Of a stretch of 37,506 nt of DNA, positions 1 through 7,043 are shown in pieces. The number at the start of each line of letters is the position of its first letter. Positions within the stretch are counted from its first letter, which is position 1. A program made the translations under genes and the position numbers. Source of the stretch: Ruminococcus sp. YE282 (lineage in GTDB: Bacteria > Bacillota > Clostridia > Oscillospirales > Acutalibacteraceae); the NCBI GenBank assembly GCA_900101355.1, contig FMUV01000023.1, positions 1-37,506 on the forward strand. Reading direction: 5' to 3'. A model generated the notes under the pieces. That model was given only the letters and a program-made list of their open reading frames with translations, did no database searches and had not been told where the DNA came from.

Positions 1-124
1 AAATACGATTACGAAAACGGTTGAAATTTCTGAAACCGTAAGCGTTGCGTTTAAGGACTTTGATTTTGTTGTTGCAACCTTCAGTAAAGCCGTTTGTGTT
101 AGTGGAAGAAAATGAATTAAGAAT
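1..124 (-). pseudogene. ISL3-family transposase, C-terminal fragment
   Basis: The minus-strand frame from 124 down to the window edge encodes 41 residues that include NGFTEGCNNKIKVLKRNAYG followed by FRNFNRFRNRI. This is the very characteristic C-terminus of ISL3-family transposases, including the catalytic-region Glu in TEG. The match stops abruptly at 124. Upstream in the same frame the translation no longer resembles the family, and a GGCTCT terminus begins at 125. I infer that this gene was interrupted by a second element, or that the two elements recombined. The rest of the C-terminus lies outside the window. Confidence 0.8.
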
Positions 125-453
125 GGCTCTATAATAAAAGTTGGGGTAAGAACAAAAAGAGCCTACAAAAATAAAAGTAAAAAAGTAGAGCATATTTGTA
201 AAAAAACCTTTAAAATGAAAGTGGAAACAAACCATTTTAAGGAGAATCAAATATGCTCTACAAACATTTTACAGAAAAAATACTCGGATTGCAAGACATT
301 TTAATTGAAGACATAAAAAACACAGATAATACCATTCACGTTTATTGTAAATTAGAAAGGAAACTGCATAAATGCCCCTGTTGCGGTAATTTCACCGATT
401 TAGTTTTAAGCATAATTGGTGCGTTGGAGAAATTTTACATTTTTAGGCTTTAA
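125..453 (+). mobile_element. Left end of a second ISL3-like element, truncated
   Basis: The stretch begins with GGCTCT at 125-130, the typical first bases of ISL3-family termini, followed by a GTTGGGGTAAG stretch. An inverted AGAGCC lies at 158-163. A transposase N-terminus begins at 253. The element collapses shortly after the zinc finger, near 413-453, and I could not find a matching right end before the next gene. It is therefore a remnant, inserted in or abutting the minus-strand transposase fragment at 1-124. Confidence 0.6.
253..453 (+). pseudogene. ISL3-family transposase, N-terminal fragment
   Basis: The first 50 or so of 66 residues match the start of ISL3 transposases: an opening helix with KILGLQDI, then HKCPCCGNFTDLV, the N-terminal C-x2-C zinc finger at about residues 41-44. 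Full-length relatives are around 400 residues. Here the expected segment after the finger is replaced by unrelated sequence and a stop at 451-453. The start has a good ribosome binding site (AAGGAG at 239-244). The fragment cannot encode a working transposase. Confidence 0.75.
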
Positions 454-491
454 TATCAGAAATAAATAAGATAAAAGCACTATTACTCGTA

Positions 492-517
492 ATTATTTGT
501 GCGACAGCACAAATAAT
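492..517. promoter_or_regulatory. Perfect 11-bp inverted repeat, candidate operator
   Basis: ATTATTTGTGC (492-502) and GCACAAATAAT (507-517) are exact inverted repeats with a 4-nt loop. The repeat lies 17 bp upstream of the -35 box of the aminotransferase promoter. It has no T tract immediately after it on the + strand, so an operator or activator site is as likely as a terminator. The PucR regulator encoded at 11930 is an obvious candidate ligand, but this is inference. Confidence 0.5.
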
Positions 518-533
518 CTTGTGCTGAAAAGAG

Positions 534-561
534 TTGCATATTGGATTTTTGATGATATAAT
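534..561 (+). promoter_or_regulatory. Sigma-A type promoter of the aminotransferase-ADH unit
   Basis: A TTGCAT -35 box (534-539) and a perfect TATAAT -10 box (556-561) are separated by 16 bp. Transcription would start near 568 and give a leader of about 90 nt before the ATG at 661. Confidence 0.75.
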
Positions 562-590
562 ATAGGCATAAACAAAAGAGTTACAGAGCA

Positions 591-623
591 ACGGGGCTTC
601 AAGGATGAGGCTCCGTTTTCGTT
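591..623 (+). terminator. Leader hairpin with interrupted T tract, possible attenuator
   Basis: ACGGGGCT (591-598) pairs with AGGCTCCGT (608-616) with G-U wobbles, followed by TTTTCGTTT. The hairpin lies between the promoter and the first gene, so it could act as a conditional terminator. I could not match the leader to a known riboswitch or a PyrR-binding loop. Confidence 0.45.
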
Positions 624-660
624 TAATCTTTTGTATTACTTCTGTAAAGGGGAAATAACT

Positions 661-1986
661 ATGACACCTGAGAAAATTATTGAAAATCATAAAAAGTACG
701 TTCTTCAGTCTTGGAGTAAGCAGAAAAATTTAAACCCGATACCAGTAGCAAAAGCAGAAGGTATTTATTTTTACGATTATGATGGCAATAGATACAGCGA
801 TATGTCATCACAGCTTGTAAACCTTAATCTTGGTTATGGAAATAAAGCTATTGGAGATGCAATAAAAGAACAGGTTGTTAAGTTTTGTTTTGTTGGTCCT
901 TCTTATGCTACCGAAGCTAAATCAACACTTGCAGAAATGATTATTGATTTGCTACCTGAAAGTTTTGGCAAAGTATTTTTTACTAATGCAGGTGCAGATG
1001 CAAACGAAAATGCTGTGAAAATTGCGAGAATGTATACAGGCAGAAATAAAATATTCAGCCGTTACAGAAGTTATCACGGTTCGTCTTTCGGTGCCGGCAA
1101 TCTTACAGGTGAACCGAGAAGATATCCTCTTGAACCCGGTATCCCCGGTTTTGTAAAATTCTTTGACCCTTATGTTTACAGGGAAGCAATTGAGTTTGAA
1201 TCCGAGGAGGCGGCTACAAAGTTTTATCTTACAAAGCTACGTGAACAGATTATTTATGAAGGTCCGAGCAGTGTTGCTGCAATAGTTATGGAAACAATTA
1301 CAGGCTCAAACGGAGTAATCATTCCGCCGAAAGGTTATTTGCCGGGTGTCCGTAAGATTTGTGATGAATTTGGAATATTAATGATTTGTGATGAAGTAAT
1401 GGCCGGCTGGTGCAGAACAGGTAAAATGTTTGCCTTCCAGAATTTTGACGTAGTTCCTGATATAGTAACCTTTGCTAAAGGCGTTACTTGCGGTTATGTA
1501 CCTTTGGGCGGAGTTGCTGTTTCAAAGAGGGTTGCAGAATACTTTGATGACCATCTTCTTTCCTGCGGCCTTACATACAGTGGTCACCCACTTGCCTGTG
1601 CAGCAGGTGTTGCCTGCGTAAATTATTACACGGAGGCTAAAATCCTTGATAATGTTTCAAAGTCAGGTAAGGTTCTCGGTGAAATTCTTGAAGAGATGAA
1701 GTCAAAGCATCCTTGTGTAGGTGATGTACGATATATTGGTTTGTTCTCGTCAATTGAACTTGTCAAAGACAAAAAGACAAAAGAACCGCTTGTTCCGTAC
1801 GGAAAGGATGAAAAGGGTATTATGAGCAATCTTGTAGGAATGCTCAGAAAGAAAAAGTTTATGACCTATTCACATGAGAATATGCTTTTTGTAAATCCTC
1901 CGTTAATTATTACAGAGGAACAGATAAGGGAAGAAATGGTTAAGATGGATGAAGTTCTTACATATGTGGATAACGAATTAATTTAA
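661..1986 (+). CDS. Class III PLP-dependent aminotransferase, probably beta-alanine aminotransferase
   Basis: This 441-residue fold type I aminotransferase has the class III signature. NAGADANENAVKIAR contacts the cofactor phosphate, DEVMAGWCRTGK contains the PLP-ring Asp near residue 244, and FAKGVT carries the Schiff-base lysine at K273. Length is normal for beta-alanine/omega-amino-acid:pyruvate or 2-oxoglutarate aminotransferases. I chose the ATG at 661 because AAAGGGG lies just upstream; a TTG at 631 would add ten residues without a good ribosome site. It is first in a unit with an iron alcohol dehydrogenase (12-nt gap) and next to dihydropyrimidine-degrading genes. The likely role is therefore beta-alanine to malonate semialdehyde, the PydD step of the extended reductive pyrimidine pathway. 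The substrate is inferred from context; a taurine or GABA substrate cannot be excluded from sequence alone. Confidence 0.85.
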   Translation: MTPEKIIENHKKYVLQSWSKQKNLNPIPVAKAEGIYFYDYDGNRYSDMSSQLVNLNLGYGNKAIGDAIKEQVVKFCFVGPSYATEAKSTLAEMIIDLLPESFGKVFFTNAGADANENAVKIARMYTGRNKIFSRYRSYHGSSFGAGNLTGEPRRYPLEPGIPGFVKFFDPYVYREAIEFESEEAATKFYLTKLREQIIYEGPSSVAAIVMETITGSNGVIIPPKGYLPGVRKICDEFGILMICDEVMAGWCRTGKMFAFQNFDVVPDIVTFAKGVTCGYVPLGGVAVSKRVAEYFDDHLLSCGLTYSGHPLACAAGVACVNYYTEAKILDNVSKSGKVLGEILEEMKSKHPCVGDVRYIGLFSSIELVKDKKTKEPLVPYGKDEKGIMSNLVGMLRKKKFMTYSHENMLFVNPPLIITEEQIREEMVKMDEVLTYVDNELI

Positions 1987-1998
1987 GGAGATTGTACA

Positions 1999-3150
1999 AT
2001 GTCACATTTTGTTGTACCAAATCATATAATTGTCGGAAACGGAGTTTTGAATGAGGCTGCACCGATATTGAAGAAGATGGGCAATAAAGCTTTTATTGTA
2101 ACGGGCAAACACGTTGCGGTTTCGGATATGATGAAAAAGCTTATCTCATTGTTGGATGAAAATGATATTAGGTATGTTGTGTTTGATGGGATAATCGGAG
2201 AACCCGACGACGTTATGATTGAAAACGGTGTTGACCTGTTAAAAAACTCAGACTGTGATTTTATTATCGGAATAGGAGGGGGAAGTCCCCTCGATTCCGC
2301 AAAGGCAATTGCAGCGATGGCAGTTAATGGCGGAAGTATCTCGGATTATAACGGAAAAGAAATTTCAGGAGAAATTTTGCCGCTTGCAGCAATTCCGACA
2401 ACAGCCGGAACAGGTAGTGAAGCAACGAAGTTCACTGTAATTACGGATTCGCAAAAGGGTATAAAAATGCTTTTAAAAGGCGATGTTCTTGTACCCAAGC
2501 TTGCAATTGTGGACAGCAAGTTTACGGTAAGTTCTCCCAAATCAGTAACGGCGGCAACAGGACTTGACGCTTTGACACATGCTGTTGAAGCATATACATC
2601 GAAAAAAGCATTTTCAATGACGGATACGCTTGCTGTATCGGCAGTAAAACGAATTATGAAATACTTGCCTTTGGCTTTCAACGATTCCGAAAATATCAAT
2701 GCAAGGGAGCAGATGAGTATTGCGGCTCTTGAAGCAGGTATTTGTATCAATAATTCAAGCGTTACAATAGTTCACGGTATGAGCAGACCAATCGGAGCTT
2801 TGTTTCATGTTCCGCACGGAATGTCCAATGCTATGTTACTGAAAGAATGTCTCAGCTTTGCAGTATCCGGTGCATATGAAAAGTTTGCAAATCTTGGCAG
2901 AGAAACAGGCGTTGCATTGGATTCAGACAGCGATAAGTCGGTAGCAGAGAAATTTATTGATTCTTTAAAGACGGTTTGTGATGTGTGTCAGATTCCAACT
3001 TTAGAGGGATACGGAATAGATAAAGATGAATATTATTCCAAAATTCCTAAAATGGCAAAAGATGCAGTTGCCAGCGGAAGTCCGGGCAACACCGTAAGGA
3101 ATGTCACGGAAAAAGACTGCATTGAAATTTACAAAAAATTATATGCTTAA
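1999..3150 (+). CDS. Iron-containing alcohol dehydrogenase, probable malonate semialdehyde reductase
   Basis: This 383-residue group III (Fe-ADH) protein has the nucleotide-binding GGGSPLDSAK motif near residues 93-102 and PTTAGTGSE. The metal ligands D190, H194 (GLDALTHAVEAY), H259 (VHGMSRPIG) and H273 (HVPHG) are all present. It starts 12 nt after the aminotransferase stop, with AAGGAG before the ATG, so the two are probably co-translated. Fe-ADHs reduce aldehydes to alcohols with NAD(P)H. Next to a beta-alanine aminotransferase the natural aldehyde is malonate semialdehyde, giving 3-hydroxypropionate, which would let an anaerobe release beta-alanine nitrogen while reoxidising NAD(P)H. Substrate and cofactor are inference. 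A strong terminator follows. Confidence 0.85.
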   Translation: MSHFVVPNHIIVGNGVLNEAAPILKKMGNKAFIVTGKHVAVSDMMKKLISLLDENDIRYVVFDGIIGEPDDVMIENGVDLLKNSDCDFIIGIGGGSPLDSAKAIAAMAVNGGSISDYNGKEISGEILPLAAIPTTAGTGSEATKFTVITDSQKGIKMLLKGDVLVPKLAIVDSKFTVSSPKSVTAATGLDALTHAVEAYTSKKAFSMTDTLAVSAVKRIMKYLPLAFNDSENINAREQMSIAALEAGICINNSSVTIVHGMSRPIGALFHVPHGMSNAMLLKECLSFAVSGAYEKFANLGRETGVALDSDSDKSVAEKFIDSLKTVCDVCQIPTLEGYGIDKDEYYSKIPKMAKDAVASGSPGNTVRNVTEKDCIEIYKKLYA

Positions 3151-3172
3151 TCGGCATTAATAACTAAATATC

Positions 3173-3217
3173 AAAGCACAGCAAAGGCGCGTGAAAAGCT
3201 AATTTGCTGTGCTTTTT
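3173..3217 (+). terminator. Rho-independent terminator after the Fe-ADH gene
   Basis: AAAGCACAGCAAA (3173-3185) pairs perfectly with TTTGCTGTGCTTT (3203-3215), and the T-rich run continues (CTTTTTCTTTTTAA). It separates the aminotransferase-ADH unit from the transporter and catabolic genes. I see no convincing -10/-35 pair between here and the ABC gene at 3298, only a 7-bp AAAACTT/AAGTTTT hairpin at 3240-3258. Confidence 0.85.
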
Positions 3218-3297
3218 CTTTTTAATCACGGTTAAGGCGAAAACTTAAAAAAAGTTTTGACGTCTGTACGGAGATTGTCAACAGGGAGGCACAGAGT

Positions 3298-4101
3298 ATG
3301 AGTTTGAACGACAATGCAATCATAAAAAATGATGTTGAAATTGCAATAAATAATGTATCGGTGGTTTTTAAGGATAATCAGGGCAATGATGTAAAAGCAC
3401 TTGATAATATTGATTTTGACATTCACAAGGGAGAATTCATTTCACTTCTTGGCCCGTCGGGCTGCGGCAAGACAACCCTTTTGAGAACAATTGCAGATTT
3501 GCTTGAGCCAACGTCCGGTAACGTCAGAGTAAGTAATATGACACCCAAGGAAATAAGGCTTATGCAGAAATTCGGAATAGTGTTTCAAAATCCTGTACTT
3601 TTTGAGTGGCGAACCGTTAAGAAGAACATTGAGCTTCCTCTTGAGATTATGGGATACTCAAAGAAAGACCGCTCTGACCGAGCAGATGAAATGCTTGAGA
3701 TGGTCGGACTTACAAAGTTTGCGGACCACTATCCTCAACAGTTGTCGGGAGGAATGCAGCAAAGGGTCGGAATTGCACGAGCTTTCGGAATCAGACCCGA
3801 GATTTTGCTGATGGACGAACCGTTCTCCGCACTTGATGAATTTACAAAGGAAAAGCTACATCTTGACCTTTTAAAAATTTGGGAGAAAACAAACAAAACG
3901 ATTGTTTTTGTAACTCATAATATTCAGGAAGCGGTTTTTCTTTCAACAAGAATATGTGTTCTTTCGCCTCATCCGGGTAGATTATCTGCCGTTGTTGACG
4001 CAGATTTGCCGTATCCGAGAACGATTGATATGAGAGACACCGCTCATTTCGGAGAACTGGTTTCAAAGGTAAGAAACAGCTTTGAAGGTGGCAGCTTATG
4101 A
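3298..4101 (+). CDS. ABC transporter ATP-binding protein, nitrate/sulfonate/pyrimidine-precursor (SsuB/TauB/ThiZ) type
   Basis: The 267-residue ATPase has Walker A GPSGCGKTT, Q-loop VFQNP, signature LSGGMQQR, Walker B ILLMDEPFSALD and the switch His in FVTHNIQEAV. The family energises import through SsuC/ThiX-like permeases. The start is supported by GGGAGG about 10 nt upstream. Its stop overlaps the permease start (ATGA, 4098-4101), indicating translational coupling. With the two permeases and the lipoprotein that follow it forms a complete importer. Placement before dihydropyrimidinase and PreA suggests a pyrimidine base, dihydropyrimidine or ureido compound as cargo, but the sequence does not fix the substrate. 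Confidence 0.9.
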   Translation: MSLNDNAIIKNDVEIAINNVSVVFKDNQGNDVKALDNIDFDIHKGEFISLLGPSGCGKTTLLRTIADLLEPTSGNVRVSNMTPKEIRLMQKFGIVFQNPVLFEWRTVKKNIELPLEIMGYSKKDRSDRADEMLEMVGLTKFADHYPQQLSGGMQQRVGIARAFGIRPEILLMDEPFSALDEFTKEKLHLDLLKIWEKTNKTIVFVTHNIQEAVFLSTRICVLSPHPGRLSAVVDADLPYPRTIDMRDTAHFGELVSKVRNSFEGGSL

Positions 4102-4940
4102 TGAAAACACTAACAAAAATAAAAAACTCCAAGGCTCTTGTAACTTTGGTATGGGTGCTTGGAATTTTGGTAATATGGGAAATATTTGCTTTTGTTGTGC
4201 AGGCAACAAAGAGAACTCCCGAAAATATTATGCCCCATATATGGCAGATTGCATATTCATTTATTGATCCAAAGCCCGTTTCAAGCGGAATGACTTGTTT
4301 TCAGGTAGTAATTTACAATGCAGGTCAAACGCTTTCAAGGGCAGGACAGGGATTTTTTATAGGAATGATTATTGGATTTGCACTTGCAATTTTGATGAAG
4401 CTTTCAAGAATAGTTGAAAAAATAGCGGCTCCGTATTTGATGCTGATTCAGCTGATTCCTATTTTGGGTATGGCTCCTATTATTCTTGCAATGACACACG
4501 ACATAGGTTCAAGCAGAATCATTATAGCGGCTATTCTTACGTTTTACCCGGTGGCAACAAATACTCTTGCCGGACTTAATTCGGTTGAAAAGCAAAAATA
4601 CGAACTTATGTATTCATACGCTGCAAAGCAATCGACAGTATATTTTAAGATGCTGATTCCGTCATGTATTCCTTATTTTTTCACAGGACTGAAAATTGCC
4701 GCTCCAATGGCAATTACAGCGTCAATCCTTGTTGATACCCTTCAGGGTGACGGTGGTCTCGGATGTATGCTTTCACAGTCTCTGAAGCACGCTATGTCAA
4801 TATATGTATTTTGGGATATAGTCGTTTTCAGCGCAGTAATAGGCGTTCTAAGTTGCTCGCTTATGGGCTGGATTGAAAATCTTGTATCACCGTTAAAGAG
4901 AATTGAGCGCAAAACGAGGAAGAAAAAGGGGGCGGCTTAA
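4098..4940 (+). CDS. ABC transporter permease 1 (SsuC/ThiX-like, BPD_transp_1)
   Basis: This 280-residue membrane protein has about six hydrophobic segments: an N-terminal one near residues 10-32 and five in the C-terminal two thirds. The EAA-type cytoplasmic loop (SYAAKQSTVYFKMLIPSCIP) couples to the ATPase. It overlaps the ATPase gene by 4 nt. A second, diverged permease follows at once, so the translocation pore is probably a heterodimer. Many members of this family work as homodimers, which makes the paired arrangement mildly unusual. Confidence 0.88.
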   Translation: MMKTLTKIKNSKALVTLVWVLGILVIWEIFAFVVQATKRTPENIMPHIWQIAYSFIDPKPVSSGMTCFQVVIYNAGQTLSRAGQGFFIGMIIGFALAILMKLSRIVEKIAAPYLMLIQLIPILGMAPIILAMTHDIGSSRIIIAAILTFYPVATNTLAGLNSVEKQKYELMYSYAAKQSTVYFKMLIPSCIPYFFTGLKIAAPMAITASILVDTLQGDGGLGCMLSQSLKHAMSIYVFWDIVVFSAVIGVLSCSLMGWIENLVSPLKRIERKTRKKKGAA

Positions 4941-5777
4941 TTGATTAGAAAAAGAAAAAGTATATGGCGAAGGTTTAAGGAAAATAAAGCCGTTCAGACA
5001 GTAAGTTCCGTACTTCTTCCGGTTTTGTTTGGCGTACTGATTTTGGCTTTATGGCAGGGGCAGGTTCTTCATAAATTGTTTAACACCGACACAAATACCC
5101 TTCCTCTTCCGTCAAGAATTTGTCGAATAATAATTGATAACATTCCGACATTCGCAGTTAATGCGCTTTATACGGTGATTGTTGCCGTTGTTGGTTTGCT
5201 TGTAGGTTCAATAATCGGTTACCTTATTGCGGTGTTTGCGGCAACGTTCCAAAAGTGGGGCAAGGGAGGTATCACAATAGTCGGAGCATTTAATGCTATT
5301 CCGATAGTAGCTCTTGCACCTGTTATGACTAACTGGACTAAGGATATCAGCAATGACCCTAATATAAGAAGTATGTTTGCAAAAACATTGGTTGTAATGA
5401 TAGTTTGCATTGCAAGTATGAGTATTAACGCATTCAGAGGTCTTACAGAGCTTAAACCGTTTGCACTTGACCTTATGAAATCATACGCAGCCAAAAAAAG
5501 CACTGTTTTCTTTAAGCTTAGGCTTCCGAACTCAATTCCGTATGTATTTACTGCGCTGAGAGTTAGTGTTCCGATAAGTATAATAAGCGCAGTAGTTTCA
5601 GAGTATTTTGCCGAGTACATCACAGGTGTGGGCAGAGAGATAAGGGAAAACATTGTACTTGGTCAATATCCGACAGCATGGGCTTATATAGTGGTTGCGT
5701 GCATTATCGGTCTTGTAATGTACGGCGTGCTTATGTTAGTTGAGTCAATAGTATTAAAAAATCGCAGAATCAAATAA
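4941..5777 (+). CDS. ABC transporter permease 2 (SsuC/ThiX-like, BPD_transp_1)
   Basis: The protein has 278 residues, about six membrane segments and a positively charged N-terminus (MIRKRKSIWRRFK). The EAA-like loop SYAAKKSTVFFKLRLPNSIP is closely parallel to that of permease 1, showing the two arose by duplication. Translation appears to begin at a TTG directly abutting the stop of permease 1 (TAA at 4938-4940), preceded by a purine-rich GGAAGAAAAAGGGGG stretch. It would pair with permease 1 in the importer. Confidence 0.87.
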   Translation: MIRKRKSIWRRFKENKAVQTVSSVLLPVLFGVLILALWQGQVLHKLFNTDTNTLPLPSRICRIIIDNIPTFAVNALYTVIVAVVGLLVGSIIGYLIAVFAATFQKWGKGGITIVGAFNAIPIVALAPVMTNWTKDISNDPNIRSMFAKTLVVMIVCIASMSINAFRGLTELKPFALDLMKSYAAKKSTVFFKLRLPNSIPYVFTALRVSVPISIISAVVSEYFAEYITGVGREIRENIVLGQYPTAWAYIVVACIIGLVMYGVLMLVESIVLKNRRIK

Positions 5778-5839
5778 ATCTTATTGTTTGTTTACCGTTT
5801 ATTTCGGTTTACATAGACTTTAAAATTGGAGGAATCAAA

Positions 5840-6973
5840 ATGAAAAAGACAAACGAATTTAAAAAGTTGCTTGCATTATTATTTGCGGGAACAATTGCAG
5901 TTACCTCATTCGCTGGCTGCGGTGAGTCCGCTTCATCATCATCCGATTCATCGGATTCGTCAACTGACGGCGAATTGATGTCAAATGAAGAGATTATCAA
6001 AAAAGCTGCCGCAGACGGAAAAGTAGGTAACTGGGGACTTGGCAACGAGTATGAAATTCTTGCACTTCTTCAGAAGTATGATCTCCCAACAAAATATCTT
6101 TCAGAAGATTTCACAATGGACGGATTTGACCAGGATAATATCACTTTGGCTTCTGCTATGACATATAACGAGCTGGGTCTTGTTAAGAACGATTATGACG
6201 GCGGCTATAAGTATGGCGATACAGTAGGTACCATTGATATGAACGATGAAGGCGTTGCAATGCTTGAAGATAATATTTTCTGTACCAAGGAGTTTGCAAA
6301 GCAGAATCCAAATACAGTAAAAGCATTCCTTTATGCCTCAATGAAAGGTTGGAAATACGCTGTTGAAAATCCGGAAGAAGCAGCACAGATTGTATTTGAC
6401 GCAGGTTCTTCTGTATCATCGGATCACCAGTTGTATATGGCAAAGGAAGTTGCAAAACTTGTAACAACCGATACAAAGGGAAACACTGTTGATAATTACG
6501 GCAATATGGACGAAGAAGCAATGCAGCAAACCCTTGACCTTTGCAAAAAGTACGTACAGCTTGACGATTCGTCTGCAAGTTCAAAGCTTGAAGGCTTTAC
6601 GCTTGATGATATTCGTGATACTCAGTACATTGACGAGGCTAATAAGTCAACAGACGGAAAGTTCGGCAATCTTGAGAAAACAGATGTTACAATCCAGTTA
6701 AAGTGGCTCCCACAGGCACAGTTTATGGGATATTACGTTGCACAGGCTAAAGGATATTATGAAGAAGTAGGTCTCAAGGTTACAATTACTCCGGGTGGCG
6801 GCGATATTTCAGAAACAACAGCAGTAAGCAACGGTACAGTAGACTTTGGCGTAACATGGGTTGCTAACTTAACATCCGCAAACGCAGGCGGTATGGAACT
6901 TTTGGAAATAGCTCAGGTTTATCAGAGGTCCGGTCTTGAGCTTGTCTATAAAAAAGACCTCTTTACAAAATAA
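5840..6973 (+). CDS. Circularly permuted NMT1/THI5-like ABC substrate-binding lipoprotein
   Basis: This is a 377-residue lipoprotein: a lysine-rich start, a hydrophobic segment, lipobox SFAGC with Cys27, then a Ser/Asp-rich linker. In relatives (NMT1/THI5-like binding proteins of pyrimidine-precursor importers) the order after the linker is VTxQLKWxPQAQF, then a GG-D segment, then YQRSG-L, then GKKVGxWGxGNEYE, then AMTYNE, then NDEGVAMLED, then KGWxYAxxNPEEAA. Here the chain starts at GKVGNWGLGNEYE (about residues 61-73), runs to the normal C-terminal part, and only then, at residue 283, continues with VTIQLKWLPQAQF and ends at YQRSGLELVYKKD. All family pieces are present once, in rotated order. 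The reading frame is uninterrupted, and GGAGG precedes the ATG. It would deliver the ligand to the two permeases upstream. An assembly or recombination artefact has not been excluded. Confidence 0.88.
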   Translation: MKKTNEFKKLLALLFAGTIAVTSFAGCGESASSSSDSSDSSTDGELMSNEEIIKKAAADGKVGNWGLGNEYEILALLQKYDLPTKYLSEDFTMDGFDQDNITLASAMTYNELGLVKNDYDGGYKYGDTVGTIDMNDEGVAMLEDNIFCTKEFAKQNPNTVKAFLYASMKGWKYAVENPEEAAQIVFDAGSSVSSDHQLYMAKEVAKLVTTDTKGNTVDNYGNMDEEAMQQTLDLCKKYVQLDDSSASSKLEGFTLDDIRDTQYIDEANKSTDGKFGNLEKTDVTIQLKWLPQAQFMGYYVAQAKGYYEEVGLKVTITPGGGDISETTAVSNGTVDFGVTWVANLTSANAGGMELLEIAQVYQRSGLELVYKKDLFTK

Positions 6974-6989
6974 GAATTTGGGCGACTGT

Positions 6990-7011
6990 ACGGCGGTGTC
7001 TTCACCGCCGT
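6990..7011 (+). repeat. Intergenic GC-rich hairpin between binding protein and dihydropyrimidinase genes
   Basis: ACGGCGGTG (6990-6998) pairs perfectly with CACCGCCGT (7003-7011) around a TCTT loop. No T tract follows, so it is probably not a full terminator. A hairpin here is typical of mRNA segments that stabilise the upstream binding-protein message or give partial termination. Confidence 0.6.
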
Positions 7012-7043
7012 GACAGCAAAAATAAGAAAGGAAAGGTAACAGT

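Noticed and set aside
591..660. PyrR-binding loop or purine/PreQ1-type riboswitch in the aminotransferase leader
   Set aside because: The leader is about 90 nt with only one hairpin. The conserved loop sequences of those elements are absent.
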